A stretch of 64,000 nt of DNA from Alphaproteobacteria bacterium (GCA_028277665.1 JANQFU010000009.1:27612-91611), one strand, 5' to 3'. Counted from the stretch's first letter, positions 36,911-46,838 are shown. Numbers and translations are program-made. The notes: generated by a model from the letters alone, not told the origin.

Positions 36911-37342
36911 ATGGCAAGGGCAAGACGATATCTCTGTTTTATGGTGTTCACTCTCTTGATTTTTGTATGCGCCCTGTCTCTTCTTTCAGGGCAGGTTCTG
37001 GCGCAAACGCCGGATGGGAAAGCCTTGATTTGCAAGGCGGCGGCGCGCTATGAGGCCGGAAAGGACGTCAGAGGAAAAGCGCTCGCCCCGGCCGATCTTT
37101 CGCCGGAAGAGGGCGGCACCGCGGGGGCGATCCCCTTTGAGGGCGTCATCCGGTTTCCCCTGCAAATCGACACGCTGGCATGGCTCGGCATGGATCTCCC
37201 GGGACTGGAAGGACAAACGGAGGTCGTCTCCGGAATGGTCGAGATTGATTTGAAATCGGGAATGATTATGATCGGAGGCCGGAATTATACGGCGCAGGCC
37301 CTTGAGGCCTGCCATGCTCAGGAAACGGAGGAGAGGGAGTAA
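36911..37342 (+). CDS. Secreted hypothetical protein
   Basis: 143 residues with a clear signal peptide (basic start, hydrophobic stretch, cleavage after V-L-A). The mature protein has two cysteines about 85 residues apart, which could pair in the periplasm, and a beta-rich middle. I do not recognise the family. At this position, between rnj and proS, many alphaproteobacteria have a small two-helix DUF1467 membrane protein, and this is not that protein. Its last base is the first base of proS, so it is in the same operon. Confidence 0.75.
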   Translation: MARARRYLCFMVFTLLIFVCALSLLSGQVLAQTPDGKALICKAAARYEAGKDVRGKALAPADLSPEEGGTAGAIPFEGVIRFPLQIDTLAWLGMDLPGLEGQTEVVSGMVEIDLKSGMIMIGGRNYTAQALEACHAQETEERE

Positions 37343-38796
37343 TGGGCGGCGGAAAAGCAAAAACGGCGATCACCCCAACGCGGGATGAAGATTTTCCCAC
37401 ATGGTATCAGAATGTTATCCGCGCGGCGGATATGGCGGAAAATTCGCCGGTCCGGGGCTGTATGATCATCAAGCCGTACGGCTATGCGCTCTGGGAAAAC
37501 ATGCAGCGCGTCTTTGACGGGATGATCAAACGCGAAGGCGTCCAGAACGCCTATTTTCCCTTGCTGATCCCGCTCAGCTTTCTCAGCCGGGAAGCCGAAC
37601 ATGTCGAAGGCTTTGCCAAGGAATGCGCGGTCGTCACGCATCATCGCCTTGTCGCGGCGGAAGGAGGCGGCTTGAAACCGGCAGGAGAGCTGGAAGAGCC
37701 TCTGATCGTCCGTCCGACATCGGAGACCATCATCGGCGATTCCATGGCCCGCTGGATCCAGTCCTACCGCGATCTTCCGCTCAAGCTGAACCAGTGGTGC
37801 AACGTGATGCGGTGGGAAATGCGCACGCGCATGTTCCTGCGGACCTCGGAATTTCTGTGGCAGGAAGGCCACAACGCCTTTGAAACCGCCGAAGAAGCCC
37901 GCGCCGATGCGCTGAAAATGCTCGACGTCTATGCGGAATTCGCCCGCGACTATCTCGCTTTGCCGGTCATCTGCGGCGAAAAAACGGCGGATGAGCGGTT
38001 CCCCGGAGCCGTCGCGACTTACGCCATCGAGGGCATGATGCAGGACGGTAAAGCCCTTCAGGCCGGTACATCGCATGACCTCGGCCAGAATTTCGCGCGC
38101 TCGATCGGGATCCTGTTTCAGGGACGTGACGGACAGGAACACCACGCCTATACGACAAGCTGGGGGATCTCCACACGCCTGATCGGCGGGATGCTTATGA
38201 CCCACGGCGATGACGACGGGATGCTCATGCCGCCGAAAGTCGCCCCGCAACAGATCGTGATCATCCCCGTTATTCGGGATGAGAGCACACAGGGCGCGGT
38301 TTATGAATACGCCAACAAGATTGCGGCGCAACTCCGGGACAAGGGCTTGCGCGTCTTTGTTGATGAGCGGGAGGAACGCACACCGAACAAAATGTGGGAC
38401 GCGGTCAAAAAAGGGATCCCGTTGCGCGTCGAGGCCGGGCAGCGCGAAATGGAGGCCGGAGACGTGACATGCGTGCGCCGGGATCTCGGCAAGGACTCAA
38501 AAGAAACCTTGTCCGTGGAGGCCTTCTGCGCGAAAGCTGAGACATTGCTTGAAGATATCCAAAGAAATCTTTATTCCCGCGCGGAAAAATTCCGGGACGA
38601 ACGTATTTCCGACGTCAAAACGGTAGCCGATCTTCAGGCCTGTTTTGCCGGAGATGCGCCCGGGTTTGCAAAGGCGCCGCTCGCCCTTCTTGATGATCCC
38701 GCCTATGCTCCGCTCCGGGACGAGCTTTCCCTGACGACGCGCTGCATGCCGTTCGAAGACGAAGGCCGCACGGTTCTGATCGGCAAAGCGTATTAG
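37342..38796 (+). CDS. proS: Prolyl-tRNA synthetase, archaeal/eukaryotic type
   Basis: 484 residues. It begins with the T-P-T-R-D-E-D-F-P-T-W-Y-Q-N-V-I-R-A-A-D-M-A segment, then R-G-C-M-I-I-K-P-Y-G-Y-A-L-W-E-N, R-P-T-S-E-T-I-I, T-R-M-F-L-R-T-S-E-F-L-W-Q-E-G-H and T-S-W-G-I-S-T-R-L-I-G. These are the class II core of the archaeal/eukaryotic-type ProRS rather than the bacterial type, and the chain ends in the tyrosine (A-Y) characteristic of that type. The anticodon-binding domain (V-D-E-R-E-E-R-T-P-N-K) and C-terminal domain are complete. It charges tRNA-Pro. Enzymes of this type also occur in Thermus and some other bacteria. The position after rnj is the normal alphaproteobacterial proS position. 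Confidence 0.96.
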   Translation: MGGGKAKTAITPTRDEDFPTWYQNVIRAADMAENSPVRGCMIIKPYGYALWENMQRVFDGMIKREGVQNAYFPLLIPLSFLSREAEHVEGFAKECAVVTHHRLVAAEGGGLKPAGELEEPLIVRPTSETIIGDSMARWIQSYRDLPLKLNQWCNVMRWEMRTRMFLRTSEFLWQEGHNAFETAEEARADALKMLDVYAEFARDYLALPVICGEKTADERFPGAVATYAIEGMMQDGKALQAGTSHDLGQNFARSIGILFQGRDGQEHHAYTTSWGISTRLIGGMLMTHGDDDGMLMPPKVAPQQIVIIPVIRDESTQGAVYEYANKIAAQLRDKGLRVFVDEREERTPNKMWDAVKKGIPLRVEAGQREMEAGDVTCVRRDLGKDSKETLSVEAFCAKAETLLEDIQRNLYSRAEKFRDERISDVKTVADLQACFAGDAPGFAKAPLALLDDPAYAPLRDELSLTTRCMPFEDEGRTVLIGKAY

Positions 38797-38813
38797 GGGA
38801 AAGCAGATACTGC

Positions 38814-39629
38814 ATGCGTATTTTTTTTGCGGGAGATATCGTCGGGCGAAGCGGCCGGGAAGCCCTTGCGGCCCATCTTCCCGGGCTGAAAGAACGATAT
38901 AAATTCGACGTCGTTGTCGTGAACGGGGAGAATGCAACCCACGGCCTCGGCATTACCGAGAAGAATTGCAAGGATCTCTATGCGGCCGGTGTGGATTGTA
39001 TCACGACCGGAAATCATATCTGGAGCCAGCGCGAGGCGATTACCTATGTTTGCCGCGATACCAATCTGATCCGCCCGCAAAATTTTCCGCCGGACGTTCC
39101 CGGAAAAGGCGTATGGGAGAAGATGCTTCCGGACGGGCGGAAAATCGCTGTGATCAATTTGATGGGCCGGGTTTTTATGGATCCGCTGGACTGCCCGTTT
39201 CGTGCGGCTGAGGCGTTTGTGAAATCTTATCGCCTCGGGCAAAACGTTCATGCCATTTTCGTTGATTTTCATGCCGAGGCGACGAGCGAGAAAATGTTTA
39301 TGGGGCATTTTCTTGACGGGAAGGTCAGTGCGGTGATTGGAACCCATACGCATGTTCCAACGGCGGATCATATGATCCTCGAACACGGCACGGCCTATAT
39401 GACGGACGCCGGAATGACGGGGGATTATGACAGTGTGATCGGCGTGCGCAAGGATATCCCGATGACGCGGTTCGTGCGGCGGATGCCGGGCGAAAAGAAA
39501 GTTCCGGCCTCGGGCGAGGGAACGCTTTGCGGCGCGATTGTCGATACGGACGATAAAACGGGGCTGGCGAAGCGGATTTTACCGCTTCGGGTCGGCGGAC
39601 GGCTTGATCCCGCGCTTCCGGATGGCTAA
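38814..39629 (+). CDS. YmdB-family metallophosphoesterase (TIGR00282-like)
   Basis: 271 residues. The motif order fits this family of dinuclear-metal phosphodiesterases: F-A-G-D-I-V-G-R-S-G-R at the start, V-N-G-E-N-A-T-H-G-L-G-I, G-N-H-I-W-S-Q-R-E-A, then V-D-F-H-A-E-A-T-S-E-K and G-T-H-T-H-V-P-T-A-D. Characterised Bacillus and Deinococcus members hydrolyse 2',3'-cyclic nucleotides or cAMP; the alphaproteobacterial substrate is unknown. It begins 17 bases after proS and is probably in the same transcript. Confidence 0.92.
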   Translation: MRIFFAGDIVGRSGREALAAHLPGLKERYKFDVVVVNGENATHGLGITEKNCKDLYAAGVDCITTGNHIWSQREAITYVCRDTNLIRPQNFPPDVPGKGVWEKMLPDGRKIAVINLMGRVFMDPLDCPFRAAEAFVKSYRLGQNVHAIFVDFHAEATSEKMFMGHFLDGKVSAVIGTHTHVPTADHMILEHGTAYMTDAGMTGDYDSVIGVRKDIPMTRFVRRMPGEKKVPASGEGTLCGAIVDTDDKTGLAKRILPLRVGGRLDPALPDG

Positions 39630-39681
39630 CATCCGATCACTGTAAAACAACACATAACAATACTAAATAACCGGAAACATC

Positions 39682-40440
39682 ATGGCAGGACATTCCAAAT
39701 TCAAGAACATCATGCACCGTAAAGGGGCGCAGGATGCCAAACGTGCAAAAATATTTACAAAAGTCGGACGTGAGATCACCGTCGCGGCGAAACTCGGTAG
39801 TCCCGACCCCGAAATGAATCCGCGCTTGCGCGCGGCGATCATTGCGGCGCGTCAGGTTAATATGCCGAACGACCGGATCAAGCGCGCGATCCAGAGCGGT
39901 TGTCCCGGCGGCGACTCGGCGGATTATCAGGAAGTCCGCTATGAGGGCTATGCGTCCGCCGGCGTTGCGGTCATTGTCGATGCTTTGACCGACAACCGAA
40001 ACAGAACGGCGTCCGAGGTTCGGACGATTTTCAGCAAGAACGGCGGTAATCTCGGGGAAACCGGCTCGGTGAATTTCATGTTCGACCGGGTTGGGGAGAT
40101 TCTCTACCCTGCCGACAAGGCCGGAGAGGACGACATGTTCGAAGCCTCGGTCGAATCCGGCGCGCAGAATTGCGAATCCGGGGATGAATATCACGAGATT
40201 TACACCGCACCGGAAGATCTGGCCGCCGTTCGTGATACGCTGGAGGAAAGATTCGGTCCGGCGGAGAAGAGCGCGCTCGCATGGAAGCATAATGTCGGCG
40301 CGCCGGTCTCGGACGAGGATCAGGCGAAATCCGTTCTGCGCCTCGTTGAGGCCCTTGAGGATAGCGACGATGTCCAGAGCGTGACGACGAATCTCGAAGC
40401 TGATGACGATGTCATGCAAAAACTGATGGGTGAGGAATAG
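39682..40440 (+). CDS. yebC: YebC/PmpR/TACO1-family protein
   Basis: 252 residues, standard length. The N-terminus [21 protein letters not shown] and the [14 protein letters not shown] segment are diagnostic. Bacterial members are described as transcription regulators, and the mitochondrial homologue TACO1 and bacterial YebC act in translation of proline-rich stretches. It precedes ruvC, the usual order in alphaproteobacteria. Confidence 0.96.
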   Translation: MAGHSKFKNIMHRKGAQDAKRAKIFTKVGREITVAAKLGSPDPEMNPRLRAAIIAARQVNMPNDRIKRAIQSGCPGGDSADYQEVRYEGYASAGVAVIVDALTDNRNRTASEVRTIFSKNGGNLGETGSVNFMFDRVGEILYPADKAGEDDMFEASVESGAQNCESGDEYHEIYTAPEDLAAVRDTLEERFGPAEKSALAWKHNVGAPVSDEDQAKSVLRLVEALEDSDDVQSVTTNLEADDDVMQKLMGEE

Positions 40441-40450
40441 GAAGAACGGC

Positions 40451-40945
40451 ATGCGGATACTCGGGCTCGATCCTGGATTACAGAGGACAGGCTGGGGCGT
40501 TATCGATCATAACGGCAATGCGCTGTCTTTTGTTGCCTGCGGGGCGATCCGGACCCCGTCCGCCGACCCGTTATCGGTGCGTCTGGTTCATATTGATGAC
40601 GTCCTTACGGATGTGCTCGCCCGCTTTTCGCCGGATGAGGCCGCGATTGAGGAAACGTTTGTGAACTGCAATCCGGCTTCGGCCCTGAAACTCGGGCAGG
40701 CGCGCGGCGCGGCGATTGTGGCACTCGCACGCGGGGGGCGCATGGTTCATGAATATGCGCCGAACCGGATCAAGAAATCTCTTGTCGGCGGCGGGCATGC
40801 CCATAAAGACCAGATCGGCATGATGGTGCGTACGCTTTTGCCCGGTGCGCAAATCGACGGGCCGGACGAAGCCGACGCGCTCGCCATTGCCATCTGCCAC
40901 GCCCATCATGCCCCGCCTGCGGCCATGCGCAAAGGATATGCATAA
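40451..40945 (+). CDS. ruvC: Crossover junction endodeoxyribonuclease RuvC
   Basis: 164 residues from ATG 40451, which begins M-R-I-L-G-L-D-P-G with catalytic Asp7; the longer frame from 40430 would add residues upstream of the fold. Other catalytic acids lie in A-I-E-E-T-F-V and D-E-A-D-A-L-A-I-A. It resolves Holliday junctions together with RuvAB. The ruvC-ruvA gap is two bases. Confidence 0.96.
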   Translation: MRILGLDPGLQRTGWGVIDHNGNALSFVACGAIRTPSADPLSVRLVHIDDVLTDVLARFSPDEAAIEETFVNCNPASALKLGQARGAAIVALARGGRMVHEYAPNRIKKSLVGGGHAHKDQIGMMVRTLLPGAQIDGPDEADALAIAICHAHHAPPAAMRKGYA

Positions 40946-40947
40946 GA

Positions 40948-41589
40948 ATGATCGGAAAACTCAGCGGCATCATCGACTCGTTTGAAACGGATCACCTGAT
41001 CCTCGACGTACAGGGGGTAGGGTATGTCGTTTATGCGAGTGCGGCGCTGCTTTCGCGGATCGGGGTTCCGGGAGATCGTGCGTCCTTGCGGATCGATACG
41101 CATGTCCGGGAAGACAGAATTCAGCTTTTTGGGTTTATGGATATTGCGGAGCAGCACTGGTTCCGCCTTTTGACGAGTGTTCAGGGGGTGGGTTCGAAAG
41201 CGGCGCTTGCGATTTTATCTGCCTGTCCGGCGGCGGATCTCGGGCTTGTCATTGCGGCGCAGGACAAGGCCGCTCTGACCCGGGCGGACGGGGTCGGCCC
41301 GAAACTTGCGGCGCGGATTCTCACCGAGCTTAAGGACAAGGCCGGATCGCCCTCGTCATCGCCCTCATTGTCATCATCTTCGGCCCGCTCTCAAGACGTA
41401 CAGGGCGGCGGCGAATCGGCGCAGACGGGCGCTCTTGAGCGAGATGCGCTTTCCGCCCTGATTAATCTCGGGTATCAGCGCAGCGAAGCGTACGCATTGA
41501 TTGCGCGTTTGTTGCGCAGTGAGGAGCCGGAGAGTGGATGGAGCCTTGATGCTCTGGTCCGTCAGGCCCTGAAGGAGTTAAGCTCATGA
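40948..41589 (+). CDS. ruvA: Holliday junction branch-migration protein RuvA
   Basis: 213 residues. The OB-fold N-terminus [10 protein letters not shown], the helix-hairpin-helix pair [10 protein letters not shown] and [19 protein letters not shown], a serine-rich linker (about residues 130-150), and the RuvB-contacting domain III are in order. It overlaps ruvB by four bases. Confidence 0.96.
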   Translation: MIGKLSGIIDSFETDHLILDVQGVGYVVYASAALLSRIGVPGDRASLRIDTHVREDRIQLFGFMDIAEQHWFRLLTSVQGVGSKAALAILSACPAADLGLVIAAQDKAALTRADGVGPKLAARILTELKDKAGSPSSSPSLSSSSARSQDVQGGGESAQTGALERDALSALINLGYQRSEAYALIARLLRSEEPESGWSLDALVRQALKELSS

Positions 41590-42653
41590 GCATCGGCCGG
41601 ACCCCTGATATCGAGCGCGTGAGTGCCGGGCAGGATGAAAAGACGCTGGAGCAGGCTCTGCGCCCGCAGCGGCTTGAGGATTTCATCGGGCAAAAGGCTC
41701 TGCGCGAGAATTTGCGGGTTTTTATCGGGGCTGCCGGAAGCCGGGGCGATGCGATGGATCACGTCCTTCTTTTCGGTCCGCCGGGGCTTGGGAAAACGAC
41801 TCTGGCGCAGATTGTGGCGCGGGAACTCGGTGTCGGATTTCGGGCGACGTCCGGTCCGGTGATTGCCCGGGCGGGAGACCTTGCCGCGATCCTGACCAAT
41901 CTCCAGCCGCATGACGTTCTGTTTATCGATGAAATTCATCGGCTTAATCCGGCGGTGGAAGAGATCCTTTATCCGGCGATGGAGGATGGGAAGCTCGATC
42001 TCGTGATCGGGGAGGGGCCGGCCGCCCGCTCGGTTCAGATTGACTTGCCGCCTTTTACGCTCGTTGGCGCGACGACGCGGAGCGGGCTTTTGACGGGGCC
42101 GTTGCGGGATCGTTTCGGCATTCCCCTGCGCCTTGAGTTTTATACGCCGGATGAGCTGTCCCTGATTGTTATGCGGACGGCGCGGCTTTTGAGCATGGAT
42201 CTTCAGGAAGACGCCGCCCTTGAGGTCGCGCGCCGTTCGCGCGGGACTCCGCGGATTGCCGGGCGCCTGACCCGCCGCGTCCGGGATTTTGCAACCGTTC
42301 GGGATGGCGATGCCGCCAGGGCCCCGGTGACGGCGGATCTCGTCGATTACGCCTTGCGGCGTCTTGATGTGGATGAAAGCGGGCTTGATACGATGGATCG
42401 CCGGTATCTTTCCTGTATTGCGACGAATTATGGCGGCGGCCCGGTCGGTGTCGATACGCTCGCGGCCGCATTGTCGGAGCAGCGCGACGTCATTGAGGAG
42501 GTCATTGAACCGTATCTGATGCAGCAGGGGCTGGTCGCGCGGACACCGCGCGGGCGGACGTTATCTCCGAAAGGCTTTCGATATCTGGGGCTTGAGGCTC
42601 CGCCTTCATCCATATCGCCAGATTTGTTCTCTGATTCCAATGATGCAGGATAA
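41586..42653 (+). CDS. ruvB: Holliday junction branch-migration ATPase RuvB
   Basis: 355 residues. Walker [10 protein letters not shown], Walker B F-I-D-E-I-H, sensor 1 G-A-T-T-R-S-G, the arginine finger region G-P-L-R-D-R-F-G and the winged-helix C-terminus are visible. It is the AAA+ motor that drives branch migration on RuvA. It overlaps ruvA by four bases and is followed by ybgC after three bases. Confidence 0.98.
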   Translation: MSIGRTPDIERVSAGQDEKTLEQALRPQRLEDFIGQKALRENLRVFIGAAGSRGDAMDHVLLFGPPGLGKTTLAQIVARELGVGFRATSGPVIARAGDLAAILTNLQPHDVLFIDEIHRLNPAVEEILYPAMEDGKLDLVIGEGPAARSVQIDLPPFTLVGATTRSGLLTGPLRDRFGIPLRLEFYTPDELSLIVMRTARLLSMDLQEDAALEVARRSRGTPRIAGRLTRRVRDFATVRDGDAARAPVTADLVDYALRRLDVDESGLDTMDRRYLSCIATNYGGGPVGVDTLAAALSEQRDVIEEVIEPYLMQQGLVARTPRGRTLSPKGFRYLGLEAPPSSISPDLFSDSNDAG

Positions 42654-42656
42654 CGC

Positions 42657-43094
42657 ATGCCGCCCGAAGATAAAAAAAATACAGCACAACTCCGCGATGA
42701 GCTTTCGATCCGGGTTTATTATGAAGATACCGATGCCGGCGGTGTGGTTTATTATGCGAATTATCTGAAATTCGCGGAGCGCGGCCGTACGGAGTTGCTC
42801 CGCACCGCGAATATCGATAACAGCAGCCTGTGGGAAAATGATCGCGTATCTTTTGTTGTCCGCCACGTTGAGGCAAACTATCTTAGTCCTGCGCGGCTGG
42901 ACGACCGGTTGATTGTGGCGACGGAGATTTCCGCGATTGAGGCCGCCGGACTGCGGATGACCCAGAATATCTACCGGGACGGAGATCTTCTCTTTTCCGG
43001 TGATTTTCGTCTGGTCTGTGTCAATGACCGGTTCCGTCCTGCCAGACTGCCGAAAACTGTTGTCAATAGATTATCAGGGAAGCAAAACGCATGA
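42657..43094 (+). CDS. ybgC: Tol-Pal system-associated acyl-CoA thioesterase
   Basis: 145 residues, hot-dog fold. The catalytic loop Y-E-D-T-D-A-G-G-V-V-Y-Y-A-N-Y-L and E-R-G-R-T-E match the YbgC/4-hydroxybenzoyl-CoA thioesterase family, with the aspartate at about residue 24. It is the usual first gene of the tol operon. Its stop overlaps the tolQ start in ATGA. Confidence 0.93.
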   Translation: MPPEDKKNTAQLRDELSIRVYYEDTDAGGVVYYANYLKFAERGRTELLRTANIDNSSLWENDRVSFVVRHVEANYLSPARLDDRLIVATEISAIEAAGLRMTQNIYRDGDLLFSGDFRLVCVNDRFRPARLPKTVVNRLSGKQNA

Positions 43095-43867
43095 ACGAAA
43101 CTATGCCCGCACTGGCGCCTGACGGTGTCTCCACAATCGATCTGGGGGGCGTGGATGCTCATGATCTCAGTATTATCGGGCTTTTCCTTCAGGCGGATTT
43201 GATCGTCAAGGCGGTTATGATCGCGCTTTTGATGGCCTCGGTCTGGTGCTGGGGGATTATTCTCGAAAAGCGCAGCAAACTCGCCAAGCTCTATCGCCGG
43301 GCGGACCGTTTCGAGGATGCGTTCTGGTCCGGAGAGCCGCTCGATAAACTCTATGAGCGCGTGAAGAAAAGTCAGGACGATCCGCTATTGAAGGTCTTTT
43401 CCGCCGGGATGGAGGAATGGCAGGCCGGCGTGGCCGAAGGCGTTCCGGCGCGGGAAAACCTGCAGGCCGGTCTGCGCCAGCGTGTCGAGCGGGCGATGGT
43501 CGTGACGATCGGGAAGGAAATGGGCCTTCTCGAGCGCGGGATGACGTTTCTTGCGAGTGTCGGTTCAACGTCTCCCTTTATCGGCCTTTTTGGAACGGTC
43601 TGGGGGATTATGAACAGTTTCTCCTCCATCGCGGCGACGAATACGACGTCGCTTGCCGTTGTGGCTCCGGGGATTGCGGAGGCTCTGTTTGCGACGGCAC
43701 TCGGCCTTGTCGCGGCGATCCCGGCTGTGATTGCTTATAACATCTTTACGAGTGCTCTGACGCGCTACGGGGACCGTCTGGATGCGTTTACGGCGGAGTT
43801 TGCGACGATTCTCTCCCGTCATCTGGACCAGCAGGAAGCGACGTCGCAGCGTCGGCGGCCGGGTTAG
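43091..43867 (+). CDS. tolQ: Tol-Pal system proton channel protein TolQ
   Basis: 258 residues. Three membrane segments are visible: about residues 30-50, then a pair around G-L-L-E-R-G-M-T-F-L-A-S-V-G-S-T-S-P-F-I-G-L-F-G-T-V-W-G and A-P-G-I-A-E-A-L-F-A-T-A-L-G-L-V-A-A-I-P. TolQ and TolR form the inner-membrane motor that energises TolA for outer membrane constriction and stability. Confidence 0.97.
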   Translation: MNETMPALAPDGVSTIDLGGVDAHDLSIIGLFLQADLIVKAVMIALLMASVWCWGIILEKRSKLAKLYRRADRFEDAFWSGEPLDKLYERVKKSQDDPLLKVFSAGMEEWQAGVAEGVPARENLQAGLRQRVERAMVVTIGKEMGLLERGMTFLASVGSTSPFIGLFGTVWGIMNSFSSIAATNTTSLAVVAPGIAEALFATALGLVAAIPAVIAYNIFTSALTRYGDRLDAFTAEFATILSRHLDQQEATSQRRRPG

Positions 43868-43886
43868 AAGAGGAGGCGCGTCGCAG

Positions 43887-44342
43887 ATGGGTGCTTTACT
43901 TCAATCGAATGACGCAAGGAACCGCGGCCGGCGCAGAGGCTACGGTCGCCCGATGGCGGAGATCAACGTTACGCCGTTTGTCGATGTGATGCTGGTTTTG
44001 CTGATTGTGTTCATGGTGGCTGCGCCGCTTTTGACGGCGGGGGTTCCTGTCAACCTGCCGGACAGTCAGGCCCGCCCGCTCAGTGAAGAGGACAACAAGC
44101 CCCTTGAGGTTACGATCACGCCGGAAGGCGGGATTTTTGTCGGGGAAACGCCGGTGGAGCAGGGACGCCTTGTCGATCTTCTGGCCGCCATGTCGGAAAA
44201 CAACCCCGATCGCCGGATCTATATTCGCGGCGATCAGGGGCTTGCATACGGGCATGTGATGGAGATCATCGGCGCGATCAACAGTGCCGGATTTCGCAAG
44301 GTCGCCTTGATTTCGGATCCGAATACGAAGACGAAAAAGTAA
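43887..44342 (+). CDS. tolR: Tol-Pal system protein TolR
   Basis: 151 residues from ATG 43887, preceded by GAGGAGG (43869-43875) about 11 bases upstream; the frame remains open into tolQ. The ExbD/TolR pattern is clear: M-A-E-I-N-V-T-P-F-V-D-V-M-L-V-L-L-I-V-F, with the membrane aspartate in F-V-D-V-M, and the periplasmic domain ending F-R-K-V-A-L-I-S. Confidence 0.95.
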   Translation: MGALLQSNDARNRGRRRGYGRPMAEINVTPFVDVMLVLLIVFMVAAPLLTAGVPVNLPDSQARPLSEEDNKPLEVTITPEGGIFVGETPVEQGRLVDLLAAMSENNPDRRIYIRGDQGLAYGHVMEIIGAINSAGFRKVALISDPNTKTKK

Positions 44343-44351
44343 AGTCAGGCA

Positions 44352-45305
44352 ATGCAGACAACGGTCATTGGACATGACGGGCTCATGAAATCCGGGGCAG
44401 GGCATGCCGCCGGAGCGGCCGCAGTCTATGCCAACGGCTTTATGCAGCCCCCGGCCGGGCGGGGCTTTCTTGTTGGCTCGATGCTTTTGCATGCGGTTCT
44501 TTTGACGGCTTTGGCGATCGGTTTGCCGCATATGGAGCCGCCGCCGATCCGGATTGTGGAGGCCGTTCCCGTCGAAATCACAACGGTGGATGAAAAAACC
44601 CGCGTTCCGGAGGTTCGAAAGCCTGCGGAGATCAAGGAAACCGTCAAGCCGAAGCCGGAAAGCGAAAAGCCGCCTCTTCCGGCTAAAATGGATCTTCCGG
44701 CTCCGCCGGATCTGACCCGGCCCTTGCCGCCGAAAGCACCGGAGAAAGCGTCCGAACCGGAAAAAAAAGACGCTTCGGCCTCACCGGTCCCGGATGAGCG
44801 GAATATTCCGGTCCCTGCCAGGCCGGAGCGCAAGCCCAGGCCCCCGGTTCCGCCAAAGACGGAAGACACGCCGGAGGACAAGGTCAGGCCTGCGTCTCAA
44901 AAAGATCTGGCCTCGGTCTTGCGGAATCTCAATCCTGATTCACCGGATGAAGAGACGGCGCAGGAAACTGTCAGAACGCCGATCGCCGAGCGGATGACCA
45001 TCAGTGAAAACGAGGCACTTCGCCGCCAGATCAGTCAGTGCTGGAATCTTCTGGCCGGGGCGCGCTATGCCGAGGATCTTGTTGTGGATGTTCGTCTTGC
45101 CGTCAATCCGGACCGGACGGTCAAGCAGGCCCGCGTTGTGGACCAGCTCCGCTATACGAGCGATCCGGTTTTTCGGGCGGCGGCGGATACGGCCCTTAGA
45201 GTGTTTGGCAATCCGGATTGTAATCCGCTAGACTTGCCCCCAAATAAATACGAGCAATGGAAGTCCATTAAAATCCGTTTTGATCCCAGGGAAATGCTTC
45301 AATGA
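44352..45305 (+). CDS. tolA: Cell envelope integrity protein TolA
   Basis: 317 residues. One membrane segment near residue 40-58 follows a 35-residue cytoplasmic N-terminus. A long Pro/Lys/Glu-rich spacer (about residues 70-200) leads to a C-terminal TonB/TolA-type domain with Q-I-S-Q-C-W-N and [10 protein letters not shown]. It spans the periplasm between TolQR and TolB/Pal. It overlaps tolB by four bases. Confidence 0.88.
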   Translation: MQTTVIGHDGLMKSGAGHAAGAAAVYANGFMQPPAGRGFLVGSMLLHAVLLTALAIGLPHMEPPPIRIVEAVPVEITTVDEKTRVPEVRKPAEIKETVKPKPESEKPPLPAKMDLPAPPDLTRPLPPKAPEKASEPEKKDASASPVPDERNIPVPARPERKPRPPVPPKTEDTPEDKVRPASQKDLASVLRNLNPDSPDEETAQETVRTPIAERMTISENEALRRQISQCWNLLAGARYAEDLVVDVRLAVNPDRTVKQARVVDQLRYTSDPVFRAAADTALRVFGNPDCNPLDLPPNKYEQWKSIKIRFDPREMLQ

Positions 45306-46645
45306 TGAGATCCTTTTTTTCTTCTTATGTCCTCGCGGCTTTGGCCCTGCTGTCTTTTGCGTTTGCAGTTCCCTGCGCCAGAGCAGAGGTCGAGCTTGAT
45401 ATTACCAAAGGTGTCGTCAAGGCAATGCCGATCGCGATTTCCAAATTCTATGCGCAGTCCCCGGATCTTGAGGACACGGCGCGCAGCATTCCGGAAATCG
45501 TGCATGCGAATCTGACGCGCACAGGTTTGTTCGCGCCGGTCAGCGAGCGGGCGTTTATCCAGTCTCCGACGTCGATTGAGCAGGATGGCGTACGTTTTGC
45601 CGAATGGCGCGCGATTAATGCCGAAGCTCTTGTTTCCGGCTCTGTGAAGCGTTCTGCGGACGGTCAGACCCGCGTCGAGTTTCGTCTCTGGGATGTTTTC
45701 TCGCAGCAGCAATTGACCGGAATGGCGTATACGACAACGCCGGATAACTGGCGCAGGATCGCGCATATTATCTCGGACGAGATTTATAAACGTATCACCG
45801 GAGAGACCGGATATTTCGATTCGCGGATCGTCTATATCGCGGAGGAGGGAACGCCGGACAAGCGGATCAAACGGCTCGCGATTATGGATCAGGACGGCGC
45901 GAATCACCGCTATTTGACTGACGGACGGAACCTTGTCCTGACGCCGCGCTTTTCGCCGAGCATGCAGGAGATTACATATCTCTCGTACCAGAATAATCGT
46001 CCCCGCGTGTATCTTTATAATATCGATACGGGGCGGCAGGACGTTCTTGGTGATTTTCCGGGTATGACGTTTGCCCCGCGCTTCTCGCCCGACGGGAACA
46101 AGGTCATTATGTCGCTAGCGATGAACGGGAATTCCGATGTCTACGTGATGAATTTGCGCACGCGGCAAGTCAAGCGTTTGACGAGTTCCAGTGCGATTGA
46201 CACGAGCCCCTCCTACGCGCCGGACGGAAAACAGATCGTGTTTGAGTCGGATCGCGGCGGCACCCAGCAGCTTTATGTCATGGACGCAAACGGGAATAAT
46301 CCGCACCGGATCACGTTTGATAAAGGCCGGTATGCGAACCCGGTCTGGTCGCCGCGCGGGGATTTGATTGCCTTTACAAAGATGAAAGGCGGAGAATTCT
46401 ATATCGGTGTGATCCGTCCGGACGGCAGTGGCGAGCGTTTGATCACCAAAGCCTATCACGTCGAGGGGCCGAGCTGGTCGCCGAACGGCCGGGTTCTGGT
46501 TTATTTCAAGGAGAAACCGGTCGGTGCGCGCGGCGAACGCCGTCAGGCGCGTCTATACACGATCGACCTGACCGGTTTTAACGAGCAGATGCTCCCGACC
46601 CCGAAAGACGGATCCGATCCGGCCTGGTCGCCGCTCAACAAATAA
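45302..46645 (+). CDS. tolB: Tol-Pal system beta-propeller protein TolB
   Basis: 447 residues, with a signal peptide ending A-R-A. The N-terminal domain is followed by a six-bladed propeller with repeats such as P-R-F-S-P-(S/D)-[12 protein letters not shown] and P-x-W-S-P-R-G-D. It is a periplasmic partner of Pal. The usual next gene, pal, is not downstream; 57 bases after the stop comes part of a family 2 repeat and then the convergent pfl module. Confidence 0.96.
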   Translation: MMRSFFSSYVLAALALLSFAFAVPCARAEVELDITKGVVKAMPIAISKFYAQSPDLEDTARSIPEIVHANLTRTGLFAPVSERAFIQSPTSIEQDGVRFAEWRAINAEALVSGSVKRSADGQTRVEFRLWDVFSQQQLTGMAYTTTPDNWRRIAHIISDEIYKRITGETGYFDSRIVYIAEEGTPDKRIKRLAIMDQDGANHRYLTDGRNLVLTPRFSPSMQEITYLSYQNNRPRVYLYNIDTGRQDVLGDFPGMTFAPRFSPDGNKVIMSLAMNGNSDVYVMNLRTRQVKRLTSSSAIDTSPSYAPDGKQIVFESDRGGTQQLYVMDANGNNPHRITFDKGRYANPVWSPRGDLIAFTKMKGGEFYIGVIRPDGSGERLITKAYHVEGPSWSPNGRVLVYFKEKPVGARGERRQARLYTIDLTGFNEQMLPTPKDGSDPAWSPLNK

Positions 46646-46702
46646 GCCGAAAATTAGGCATAAGGAAAAAGCGTGATGCTGGTTATGACTAACATATGAA
46701 AT

Positions 46703-46755
46703 ATTAGACTTCTTTCGTAACTGAAATAACTACATTTTGTGACAAGGTGGTATGT
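46703..46755. repeat. Half copy (copy C) of the family 2 repeat
   Basis: tagacttctttcgtaactg followed by cattttgtgacaaggtggtatg is the reverse complement of the right half of copy A. The other half is missing. It lies just behind tolB, where pal normally follows. Confidence 0.7.
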
Positions 46756-46800
46756 CAATTTTGAGGGTTCCCTTGTAAAAGCAGAAAAATCGATAAACCA

Positions 46801-46838
46801 AACCGCGCGCCGTGAAGCAGACACGGGCGCGGTTTTTT
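46801..46838 (+). terminator. Rho-independent terminator between tolB and pflA
   Basis: aaccgcgcgccgtg pairs with cacgggcgcggtt, about 13 base pairs with one bulged G and a short loop, followed by a T-run (46833-46838). It is oriented to end the tol transcript. It overlaps the pflA stop codon region and may also serve the minus strand, which has a weaker T-rich stretch. Confidence 0.65.
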
